Of a DNA stretch of 64,000 nt, positions 29,132-37,876 are shown piece by piece; position 1 is the stretch's first letter, and every line of letters begins with the position of its first letter. Below the pieces are notes generated by a model, which ran no database searches, was not told where the DNA came from, and saw nothing but the letters and a program-made list of their open reading frames with translations. Source of the stretch: Spirochaetota bacterium (GTDB lineage: Bacteria; Spirochaetota; Spirochaetia; Sphaerochaetales; Sphaerochaetaceae); contig CAKJZO010000002.1 of NCBI GenBank assembly GCA_918298275.1, positions 1-64,000 of the forward strand, written 5' to 3'. A program made the translations under genes and the position numbers.

Positions 29132-30892
29132 ATGAAAAGGAAAGACACTCTGATTTTCAGTCTGCTCCTGTTGCTTCTGGTCGGACTTTTCTCTCTGGAA
29201 GCTGCTGAGCTCAGGCCGGTCAAAGCGATGATCTATCCGCTTGATTCTCCGATCTACGAGAATATGGATGCCCTCTATTCCCTGTGCGGACTTGCACGGC
29301 CTTCGACCAACCGTCCGTGGTCTGACTCCCAGGCGAGGCTGATTCTCTCGAAGGTGGATAAAGCAGAGCTCTCCGGAGTTGCCGCCGGTCTATATGAGGC
29401 CATTCTCTCCGAACTGGACAAGGGTCTGAGGTGGAAGATCGGAGATGACTTCCAGCTGGATACAGGCATAGTGTTCGGGCTTGAGATGTACGCCCACTCT
29501 AACACCGCCGACTTCACTACAGAGGACGACTGGGAGCGCTCCTATCAGGAAAGAAAGAGCCTGATGAGGCTGCATTTCGATTTCACAAGCGGAGATTTCC
29601 TCTATACCACCAGCGACATTCATTACAAATGGAGCAGGGCGGACTACAACGACAACTACGGAAACTATCTTGCCGACTACGGTGGGGGAACCAACGGATA
29701 CGTGGCCTCCTACAAGATGGACGATACCGCATACTATGTGAAGAAGTCCTATGCATTCAGTCAGGGTTTCTTCACCAGCTTCTTCACCAACACCATGAAT
29801 TTCTCGTTCATCTGGCCAAAGAGGGCGGTCTTCTCCCTCGGAGGGGACAGGTGGAACCTTTCCGTCAACCGCGATGACCTGAGCCTCGGAAATGCCTTCT
29901 TCGGCAACCTGCTGGTGGACAGACATCATTTCAGCGACTATGCCCGCCTGACGGTTTTCGGCAACCACTTCAACTATGACTGGATAATGCTGTACCTGAA
30001 CACCACGGTGACGGACAACGAGCAGCATGCCACCACCGAAGGCCGCATCTTCATGATCCATACGCTGCAGTTCAGAATCCTGGACAGGATCTCCATGACC
30101 ATCAGCGAGAACGTGATGTACAAGTACAACACCTTCGACCTGGGTTTCCTGAATCCGGCTTTCATCTACCACAACCTCAACAACCGCAGCATGTTCAATG
30201 CCATCGCCTATGCGGAGGCCAACTGGGCGGTTGCCCCCGGGCTTGAGGTCTATGCCCAGTATGCCATGGACCAGGCCCGCGCTCCCCATGAGGGTGACAG
30301 CCAGAGCGATTCCTCGGGCATCGTGGCAGGAGCCAGATACACCTGTGCCCTCGGAAACGGGGTGCTTGCAAGCTATGCCGAATTCGCTCAGACAACGCCG
30401 CTTCTGTACAGACGCGACATAGTGGATTTCGTACGTGCAAACCGCTACTGGAGCCACAGCGCCCTGGATGAGTCTTTCGGCGGAGGCCATGTCCCGTTCT
30501 TCGACTACATCGGTTTCCCGTACGGCGGAGACTGCATGATGCTGGAGATCCGAAGCACATACAAGGCGCTGAGCCACTGGTCAATATCCGGTTTTGCAAG
30601 ATGGTTCGACAGGGGTTACATGAACCTGTACAGGAGTCATAACAAGGACGGAAACAACGAAGGCGATGCAAATTATGCGGGAAAAACCCCATCAGGGGAC
30701 ATCATTTCCAGAAATGTTGTCTGCGGTCTGGAGTTCAAGGCAGATCTGGACAGGATCCTTTCCTGGCCGGGAATATCGTTCGAAGGGGAGCTGGATTGGC
30801 TCAGTCGCTGGAACTACACCAAGGCTACGAAGCAGTATTCGGACCATCAGGCAGATGTTCAGCTGACTTTGGGCTTCTCGGTTTCGGTTTAA
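29132..30892 (+). CDS. Outer-membrane barrel paralog F (close relative of A)
   Basis: LYSLCGLARPSTNRPWSDSQARLILSKVD; shared IFMIHTL and PAFIxHNLNNRSMFNAIAYAE with paralog A. Confidence 0.82.
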   Translation: MKRKDTLIFSLLLLLLVGLFSLEAAELRPVKAMIYPLDSPIYENMDALYSLCGLARPSTNRPWSDSQARLILSKVDKAELSGVAAGLYEAILSELDKGLRWKIGDDFQLDTGIVFGLEMYAHSNTADFTTEDDWERSYQERKSLMRLHFDFTSGDFLYTTSDIHYKWSRADYNDNYGNYLADYGGGTNGYVASYKMDDTAYYVKKSYAFSQGFFTSFFTNTMNFSFIWPKRAVFSLGGDRWNLSVNRDDLSLGNAFFGNLLVDRHHFSDYARLTVFGNHFNYDWIMLYLNTTVTDNEQHATTEGRIFMIHTLQFRILDRISMTISENVMYKYNTFDLGFLNPAFIYHNLNNRSMFNAIAYAEANWAVAPGLEVYAQYAMDQARAPHEGDSQSDSSGIVAGARYTCALGNGVLASYAEFAQTTPLLYRRDIVDFVRANRYWSHSALDESFGGGHVPFFDYIGFPYGGDCMMLEIRSTYKALSHWSISGFARWFDRGYMNLYRSHNKDGNNEGDANYAGKTPSGDIISRNVVCGLEFKADLDRILSWPGISFEGELDWLSRWNYTKATKQYSDHQADVQLTLGFSVSV

Positions 30893-30968
30893 TAAGGTAA
30901 AGTAACTTTAGACTTAAAACGCTTGTTTATAAAACAAAAGGTTAACATATCGTGAATCGGAGGAAACT

Positions 30969-32546
30969 ATGAAGAAATTATTGGCGGCAATCTGCATACT
31001 GCTCCTTGCGTGTGTCCTCTTCGCTGAGGTCAGGGGAGTCGTGAACTTCAAGCCTTATTTCAAGTTCGACAACACGCCTGCTGCAGACGTGGAAACGGAA
31101 GGGTTCTACAACAACATCGGCTGGAAGCAGGCGGTAGGCCCCCAGCTGGAAAACTGGTACATGACCAAGCAGGACTACTGGCTTGAGGCATTCAGGCAGC
31201 CCAGTTTCCTGGATCTGGGACTAGTGGCACAGGGAGACAAGTTCGGCCTTGTGTTTATCATGGACATTAGGCAGGACACTTTGGCTTATTTCATGAACGG
31301 AAACAAGGGCAACTGGTCCAATATCCCGTTCCTCAAGCTCATGATTGAGCTCAACTTCCCCAGAATGGGATACATCGATTACAGGTCGAGCGACGGAAAC
31401 TTCTACGCATCCCTCGGACGCCGCCAGATCAAGTGGGGTCCTGCAACCTATGATCTGGCCATTTCGGATTCCCAGCCGTTCCTCGACAGCGCCTTCATCC
31501 GTTTCGATGTTCCGATGAAGAACGGATGGAAGTTCTGGTACAGCCTTACAGGCATTGCATACAAGTACTTCCTGAACTACGGAAAGTATCTGGACAATGA
31601 TTATGTGAACGGCTATTTTGACGGAAGCGAGGACCATCCCACATGGGGTCCCAAGACCACATTCGCCCACAAGTTCTCCATGGAAAACGAAAGGCTGAGG
31701 TTCTCATTTGCAGAGCTCAACAATGTCTACGGCAAGGATCCTTCGATTCTTGACTTCTCACCCACGGTCATCTGGCATGACAACTATCAGGACGATTTCT
31801 CAAACGTCATGCTCAGCTTCACCGCAGAAGGCAAGTTCGGTCCTGTCAGGGCGTTTGCCAACTTCACCATGGATGACTATGATCTTCCGCACGAGACTCC
31901 CGAACCGGGAACATTCAGCGGCAAACCGCCTGCAATAGGATTCGCTGCCGGAGTCGAGCTTAATCTTCTCAAAGGTGAAGAGGTCAAGAGTTCGAAATTC
32001 GATTACACCGATTACAAGCTGAAAGAGGATACGTTCAAAACCGAAACAGGCCTTAATGTGGGATACGAAATCTACTATTGCTCGAAGTTCATGTACAACA
32101 GAAGCAGCAATGTGGGTAAGTTCACATCCCCGTACCAGTTCATCAGCTTCGCCGGAAAGGGATACTGTTTCGATGAGAATGCCTTCTATCTGGGATTCAA
32201 GTACGGTCCCGATTCACTGCTGCACAGGATCTATGCTGAGTACACGAACAATCCGCTGAAGGTCTGGGGTTCTATGGAACTTCTCAAGCGCGGCTCATAC
32301 ACGATCGATACCGAGTATTCCCCGGCATATTCCAATGCACACCTGGAGACCTCGTATGACATTTCTGCTCCCGTGACCATGGTCCTGATGCTCGAGGCAG
32401 GCTGTTCCTACTTCCTGCAGGAAGGCTTCAAGCTCGATGCACAGATCGGATTCACAAGGGACATCACGCACGGCACATCCGCTTTCAGGGCCAGTATCGG
32501 CGCTTCGATCGCCATCTGCGATGTCGACTGGAAGAACCTGTTCTGA
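30969..32546 (+). CDS. Outer-membrane barrel paralog G, lacking the PSTxxPWS module
   Basis: Signal peptide; LGRRQIKWGPATYDLAISDSQPFLDSAFIRF parallels GRDRLSWGxGxxGNLxxSD core; cggaggaaact RBS. Confidence 0.7.
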   Translation: MKKLLAAICILLLACVLFAEVRGVVNFKPYFKFDNTPAADVETEGFYNNIGWKQAVGPQLENWYMTKQDYWLEAFRQPSFLDLGLVAQGDKFGLVFIMDIRQDTLAYFMNGNKGNWSNIPFLKLMIELNFPRMGYIDYRSSDGNFYASLGRRQIKWGPATYDLAISDSQPFLDSAFIRFDVPMKNGWKFWYSLTGIAYKYFLNYGKYLDNDYVNGYFDGSEDHPTWGPKTTFAHKFSMENERLRFSFAELNNVYGKDPSILDFSPTVIWHDNYQDDFSNVMLSFTAEGKFGPVRAFANFTMDDYDLPHETPEPGTFSGKPPAIGFAAGVELNLLKGEEVKSSKFDYTDYKLKEDTFKTETGLNVGYEIYYCSKFMYNRSSNVGKFTSPYQFISFAGKGYCFDENAFYLGFKYGPDSLLHRIYAEYTNNPLKVWGSMELLKRGSYTIDTEYSPAYSNAHLETSYDISAPVTMVLMLEAGCSYFLQEGFKLDAQIGFTRDITHGTSAFRASIGASIAICDVDWKNLF

Positions 32547-32564
32547 GAAAGAAAAAGACAACAG

Positions 32565-32597
32565 AGCTCCTGTCTGACGGCAGGAGCTTTTTCTTTT
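32565..32597 (+). terminator. Rho-independent terminator
   Basis: AGCTCCTG-N8-CAGGAGCT followed by ttttcttttt. Confidence 0.85.
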
Positions 32598-32646
32598 TAC
32601 GGCAGATTGTTGCAGAAAATGTGGTATAATTCCAAAAGAGGTAACC

Positions 32647-33177
32647 ATGGGTTTTGAAGAGGTCGTAGGGCCGCAGGGCGAAATAGGGCAGGACAAGGTC
32701 AGAAAGGAGTATGAAAAACTGACCCGGATGCTCATAGGCAGGAAGATCACGATTGCAGCCATGGAAAGCTGTACGGGCGGTTTTATTGCATCGCTTCTGA
32801 CCGATACCGAAGGTTCTTCCGAAGTGTTCAGGGGCTCCTATGTCACCTACAGCAATGAGGCTAAAATCCTCAACGGGGTGCCGGAGGACACGGTGGAGCG
32901 TTTCGGCGTCTACAGCGTACAGACGGCTGCTTCCATGGCAGAGGCCTGCAGAAGATCCCTGAAGACGGACATCGGGGTAGGAATCACGGGTAGCTTCGGC
33001 AACGCGGACCCGGCAAATCCGGACAGTGTTCCGGGTGAGGTTTTCTTCTCGATCGCCGGTGCAGGGGGAACGGAGAGCTTCCATTGCACGGTTCCGCATC
33101 AGAGCTCGCGGTTTGGATACAAGCTCTACATGGCGGATGTGGTGGCGGCAAGACTATTTGAAATCATCGGACGATGA
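32647..33177 (+). CDS. CinA C-terminal domain protein (nicotinamide-nucleotide amidase-like)
   Basis: AAMESCTGGFIASLLTDTEGSSEVFRGSYVTYSNEAK...VGITGSFG. Confidence 0.9.
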   Translation: MGFEEVVGPQGEIGQDKVRKEYEKLTRMLIGRKITIAAMESCTGGFIASLLTDTEGSSEVFRGSYVTYSNEAKILNGVPEDTVERFGVYSVQTAASMAEACRRSLKTDIGVGITGSFGNADPANPDSVPGEVFFSIAGAGGTESFHCTVPHQSSRFGYKLYMADVVAARLFEIIGR

Positions 33178-33665
33178 AAACGGAGGCAGATATGCAGATC
33201 AGTGAGATTATCAGAAAGGCAGTTGATGAAGCCAGACGCACTATGGGTGAAGGGCAGGGAGGTCCTTTCGGGGCCGCAATCATCGATCCCGAAGGAAAGA
33301 TCTACGTCTCTTCCAATACGGTCCTGGGTTCCAAGGACCCCACCGCTCATGCAGAAGTCAATGCAATCCGCAAGGCCTGCCGCGAGCGGGGAAGCCATGA
33401 CCTGACGGGCTGTGTCCTTTACACCACGTGCTATCCGTGTCCGATGTGCCTCGGCGCAGCCATCTGGGCCAATATCAGGGAAGTCTACTACGGTGCCGAT
33501 TCCCTCGATGCCGCCGCAATCGGCTTCAGGGACGATTACATCTACGACTACATCCGCGGAGGCTGCAGGGACCTGAGCGTGCTCAGACTCGAGCAGTTTG
33601 CCGAGAACATCGAATGCAAGAAGCTTTTCGGCGAATATGCAGAGGCCGAGAAGCAGATGTACTGA
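33174..33665 (+). CDS. Nucleoside/guanine deaminase-like protein
   Basis: HAEVNAIR and CYPCPMC zinc motifs; ATGA overlap with CinA. Confidence 0.88.
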   Translation: MKTEADMQISEIIRKAVDEARRTMGEGQGGPFGAAIIDPEGKIYVSSNTVLGSKDPTAHAEVNAIRKACRERGSHDLTGCVLYTTCYPCPMCLGAAIWANIREVYYGADSLDAAAIGFRDDYIYDYIRGGCRDLSVLRLEQFAENIECKKLFGEYAEAEKQMY

Positions 33666-33670
33666 AGACC

Positions 33671-34477
33671 ATGTACATAAAAGCCAAGCCGGGCGACGAC
33701 CTCAATACTGTTTTCAATACTCCCTCCGATGATCTGCTCACGGTCGAGCTTCCGAATGACTGCGTGTTCCGCCAGAAAGTCTTCATCGACCGGGACAACG
33801 TTCATGTCATGGGCAACGGTTCCAAAATTGTCTGGAACGACCACAACGGAATGAAACCGGGCTTCGGCACCGGTGCAAGCGCAACGCTGACGGTGCGTTC
33901 GAACCACACAATCTTTGATGGCCTGATTGTTGAGAATGACTTTGATTATTTGGGTAACAGTGCAAAACCGGGCGAGGATTCCACCCGGATGATGGGGCGT
34001 CAGGCAGTGGCTGTCTTTACCAGGCCCGAGTATACCGATGCTGCATTTACAGACTGCACCTTCATAAGCTGGCAGGACACCTTGTTCACCGACTGCGCCG
34101 AAAGCAGATTCGAAAACTGCACCATCTACGGAAACATCGACTTCATCTTCGGAAGAAGCCATGCGGTTTTCGAGAACTGTACGATCATCTCTACCGGTCC
34201 GGGTTTCGTATCAGCCCCGTCCACATCCGAAAAGAGCGAGAACGGCCTTTGCTTCAGAGGCTGCACCATTACCTGTACGGATGATGTCCCCGACAGAAGC
34301 GTCTATCTTGCCAGGCCCTGGCATCCCAGCGAGAGAGACGATACGAATTCCTGCGTAAGCTTTACCGGCTGCCGTCTGGACAGACATATCCACCCCAACC
34401 TCTGGACTACCATGTGGGACAAGAAGGGGCACAACCATCTGCCCGAGGAAAACAGGTTCTCGATTAACATTGAATAA
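33671..34477 (+). CDS. Pectinesterase-family protein without signal peptide
   Basis: 'ISWQDTLFTD', 'YGNIDFIFGRSHAVFENC', 'LARPWHP' match pectinesterase motifs; N-terminus MYIKAKPGDD not a signal peptide. Confidence 0.82.
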   Translation: MYIKAKPGDDLNTVFNTPSDDLLTVELPNDCVFRQKVFIDRDNVHVMGNGSKIVWNDHNGMKPGFGTGASATLTVRSNHTIFDGLIVENDFDYLGNSAKPGEDSTRMMGRQAVAVFTRPEYTDAAFTDCTFISWQDTLFTDCAESRFENCTIYGNIDFIFGRSHAVFENCTIISTGPGFVSAPSTSEKSENGLCFRGCTITCTDDVPDRSVYLARPWHPSERDDTNSCVSFTGCRLDRHIHPNLWTTMWDKKGHNHLPEENRFSINIE

Positions 34478-34529
34478 ATGATTATGCTTTGTTATTCTTT
34501 GGACAAATTATGAATACAAGGAGGTCACT

Positions 34530-35360
34530 ATGGCCGAATCATTAGCAACGGAGAGCCGCAACAGCGGTTATCTTCTGAATTCCAATCCCATCATCAGGAG
34601 ATTGTCCAAGGTTCAGGAGACCGATTCCGAGAACAGCTGTTCCTACAGGGGAATCCAGGTCAAGCTCATCTACTTCATGATCATGATCTTCATCGGAGTT
34701 GCGCTGAACATCGCCTTGGCCGGCAAATGGGGCGGGGAAATCATCCGTCTGGAAGAGCAGGGGCTGGCTTTTACCTCACATGAGATCATCGCATTAGTGA
34801 TTGCAGGTCTGGCACTCATTCTCTCTCCGATTCTGGCAACCTTCATCAGAGTCACGATTCCCGTAACCGGAGCTCTGTTCTGTGCAAGCACGGGTTATGT
34901 AATCGGTTGGGCTGCATCTGCATTCGGAAAGGAGTATGCCCAGACTATCTGGCTTGCCCTGATTCTCACCGCCATCGTCGTGATGATTATGGGATTCCTG
35001 TATTGGACAGGCAAGGTTCAGGTGACCAAGAAGTTCCGCACCGTGCTGATGGTTCTCATCCTGTCTTCGGTTTTCGCAAGTCTTATAACCATCATCCTCT
35101 CGATCATTCCTGCAACAAGAGGTTTTGTTTCAGCTCTTGCACAGAACTCCCTTCTGAACATCGTCGCAGGCGTCATCATGGTTGCCATCGCAGCCCTGTT
35201 CCTTCTGGTCGATTTCGATGAGATCAAGCGTTCCGTGGATGAGGATCTTCCCAAGAAGTACGAGTGGTCTGCAGCCTTCGGCCTTGCATTCGGCGTTATC
35301 TGGCTGTTCTTCAAGATCCTCGAGCTGCTCGGAAGGATTAGAGGGAACAAGAGCAATTGA
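34530..35360 (+). CDS. Bax inhibitor-1/YccA-like multispanning membrane protein
   Basis: Seven hydrophobic segments; C-terminal DFDEIKRSVDEDLPKKYEWSAAFGLAFGVIWLFFKILELLGRI; aaggaggt RBS. Confidence 0.75.
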   Translation: MAESLATESRNSGYLLNSNPIIRRLSKVQETDSENSCSYRGIQVKLIYFMIMIFIGVALNIALAGKWGGEIIRLEEQGLAFTSHEIIALVIAGLALILSPILATFIRVTIPVTGALFCASTGYVIGWAASAFGKEYAQTIWLALILTAIVVMIMGFLYWTGKVQVTKKFRTVLMVLILSSVFASLITIILSIIPATRGFVSALAQNSLLNIVAGVIMVAIAALFLLVDFDEIKRSVDEDLPKKYEWSAAFGLAFGVIWLFFKILELLGRIRGNKSN

Positions 35361-36019
35361 AACGCTTTCTTCTGATTTCGGTTCTGATTCTGGCCTGTGT
35401 GTTCTCGGTGTCCGCAGTATCCCTGCGCATCGGTCTGGGGGCAGTATCTTCCGCTGGTGTCTCGTTTGAATCCGGAAGATGGGATTTCGATCTGGACATA
35501 AGGAGCGTGCATCCCGTCTTCTCGATCGTCGGAGCGAAGGTGCTTCCTAAGGTGATAGACGAGAATGCAGATGAAGCACACTGGAAGGAGCTGAGCTCGA
35601 ACCTGTTCAACGGAATGGGAGCTTCAGCTTCCTTCAACTTCCTGCAGTCGGAGAAAAACAGCCTTGCGGTCGGACTGGACCTGGTTGCCGGCCTTACGAA
35701 AGACGGCAGGGATTCGCTTGATTTCCTGCCGGTGTACGAGAAAGCGATCTTCGCTTTTCTGGCAGTACAGCTGAGATACTCGTTCAACATCAACGAGCAT
35801 CACGGACTGTTCGTATCGGTGGCTTATCCTTTCTGCGGCTGGCTGCATGTCTGCGAAGTCCCGGACAACAATGACGGTTATGCCATCGATACGGAGCTCT
35901 GGGTTCCGTATTCGTTCAAGCAGGTTGAAATCAGCCGCCATATCGATAATCTCGCCCTTTATGCGACAGTAGGCCTGGTAGCGGCATCGCTGCGCTTCGG
36001 GTACGTCTATTCATTCTAG
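35357..36019 (+). CDS. Secreted barrel-like hypothetical protein
   Basis: Signal peptide; beta-rich; overlaps upstream stop. Confidence 0.5.
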   Translation: MKRFLLISVLILACVFSVSAVSLRIGLGAVSSAGVSFESGRWDFDLDIRSVHPVFSIVGAKVLPKVIDENADEAHWKELSSNLFNGMGASASFNFLQSEKNSLAVGLDLVAGLTKDGRDSLDFLPVYEKAIFAFLAVQLRYSFNINEHHGLFVSVAYPFCGWLHVCEVPDNNDGYAIDTELWVPYSFKQVEISRHIDNLALYATVGLVAASLRFGYVYSF

Positions 36020-36027
36020 GAGGCCAT

Positions 36028-36942
36028 ATGAAAAGCAGAATCTTAAAGGTATCGGCCTTGTTGATGATGATTGCGGTCCTGATGCTTGCCGGCTGTGCGA
36101 ATGAGCCTGCATATATGGGGCCTTCGGCGTATGAGAGCGTCGTCGTGGTCGGAATAGACGGCGGCGGAGAGCTTTTCCATGACGGTGACTGCGTGCTGCC
36201 GGAATTCGCGGCCTTCTTTGCAACCGACGGGGTGTTGGGGTACAACTTCCGGTGCGAGACGCCTTCCATCAGCGCACAGAACTGGGGTGCCTATCTGCAC
36301 GGAGTGACTCCGGACAAGCTTGAGGTCACGAACATCAAGATTGCCGTACAGCGATTCACGAACCGCAAGTATCCGAGCGTGTTCCAGGTCATCAGGAATG
36401 CAGACCCGACGTGTGAGCTTGCTTCTTTCTGCACCTGGGCGCCGATCAATTACGGACTGATCGAGACATCTGCCAAGGTTCACAAGGTTCCGGACAAGAA
36501 GTTCATGAACGAGCTGTATCTGGACGGAAGGAACCTGGAGCTTGTCCTCGATTACCTTGATACTGCGAAGCCCAAGATGCTGTTCGTGCAGTTCGTCGAT
36601 GCAGATGAGACCGGCCATATGTACGGTTTCGGTTCGCCGAAGTATATCGAAGAGGTGAAGCGCAGCCAGAGCTATGCCCTAGAGGTGTTCTCCAGATTCG
36701 ATCCGGAAAAGACCTTGTTCCTGGTGATTGCCGATCACGGCGGAACCATGGACGGGACACACGGCGGAGACACGGATGAAGAGATGAGCGTTTTCTTCGG
36801 AATCAGGGGAAAGACCGTGAATCCGGCTGCTCTGACATCCTTCAGACCCAGGGATCTTGCTCCGATAATCCTGAATGCGCTGAACATTACCATTCCTTCG
36901 TCAATGGAAGGGGATCCTCACGAGAGTCTTTTCAATGAGTGA
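36028..36942 (+). CDS. Type I phosphodiesterase/alkaline-phosphatase-superfamily lipoprotein
   Basis: Lipobox LMLAGC; DADETGHMYG and IADHGGTMDGTHGG metal motifs. Confidence 0.8.
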   Translation: MKSRILKVSALLMMIAVLMLAGCANEPAYMGPSAYESVVVVGIDGGGELFHDGDCVLPEFAAFFATDGVLGYNFRCETPSISAQNWGAYLHGVTPDKLEVTNIKIAVQRFTNRKYPSVFQVIRNADPTCELASFCTWAPINYGLIETSAKVHKVPDKKFMNELYLDGRNLELVLDYLDTAKPKMLFVQFVDADETGHMYGFGSPKYIEEVKRSQSYALEVFSRFDPEKTLFLVIADHGGTMDGTHGGDTDEEMSVFFGIRGKTVNPAALTSFRPRDLAPIILNALNITIPSSMEGDPHESLFNE

Positions 36943-36959
36943 AGTCGGTCCCTGACCTT

Positions 36960-37772
36960 TCAGTTCAGATAGCCTTCGCGTGCCTTGACGTTGAAGCGCT
37001 TTTCGATCTGATGCATGTCTTCATCGGTGATGGTCTGTTTCCAGGGCAGGTGGGCGATCTTGAGATAGACTTCGGCGGCTTTCTCCGCAGTCTCGATAAG
37101 GCCGAAGGTCTCGTCCATATCCCTTCCTGCACCGTAAATTCCGTGCTGTGCCCATACGACCAGGCGGGCGGTCTTCATTTTTTCCGCTGTTGCCATTCCG
37201 ATTTCGTTGGTGCCGCAGACCATCCAGGGCAGGACGTTCACGCCGTCGGGGAAAACGAGTACGCACTCGGTGCACATCTGCCAGAGCGTGCGGGTGAACT
37301 CCTTCTCATCCAGAGAGTGTACGAAGGTCATGGCAAGAAGATTGTTCGGATGACAGTGGAGGATGACTCTGTTCTTCGGGTCCACATTCAGTCTTGAGAC
37401 ATGACTCATCATGTGGGCAGGGAACTCGGAGGTGAACTTTCCGCCGTCGGTAAGGCCCCAGAGAAGCTCCGCCGCCTTTCCTTTGTCCGTCACACGCACG
37501 ATGCCGAGGTTCTTTGCAGGATCGTACTGTACGTTCTTGAAGTATTTCCCGGTGCCTGTAACGAGGAAATACCTTCCTTCAAGCTCGGGAGCCTCAAAGC
37601 CGGTGGGGATGGTTCGTATGACGTTCGAGAGGTCAAGATACTGCCCGAGCTCGCTCTCATCCAGAAGGACGGAAACATTGCCTCCGTTGCGCTCGTCCCA
37701 GCCGTGCGCATACATGTTGGTGACCATGCGGACAAGCTCTACTATCTCATTCATCTGCAGTATGTCTTTCAT
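36960..37772 (-). CDS. rhaD: Rhamnulose-1-phosphate aldolase-like class II aldolase
   Basis: 'ERNGGNVSV', 'ILHCHPNNLLAMT', 'WAQHGIYGAGRDMDETFGLIETAEKAAEVY'. Confidence 0.85.
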   Translation of the reverse strand: MKDILQMNEIVELVRMVTNMYAHGWDERNGGNVSVLLDESELGQYLDLSNVIRTIPTGFEAPELEGRYFLVTGTGKYFKNVQYDPAKNLGIVRVTDKGKAAELLWGLTDGGKFTSEFPAHMMSHVSRLNVDPKNRVILHCHPNNLLAMTFVHSLDEKEFTRTLWQMCTECVLVFPDGVNVLPWMVCGTNEIGMATAEKMKTARLVVWAQHGIYGAGRDMDETFGLIETAEKAAEVYLKIAHLPWKQTITDEDMHQIEKRFNVKAREGYLN

Positions 37773-37876
37773 TTTTCCTTGACCTCTGTGAATACTGTTT
37801 TCTAAACAGAACGATACTCCATAGTCGTCTGAATTGCAATGTGGACATGTGGTTCGGACTGCTTTAGAATGGACAC

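Noticed and set aside
29390-30577. 395-aa minus-strand ORF
   Set aside because: Antisense to barrel F; same shadow pattern
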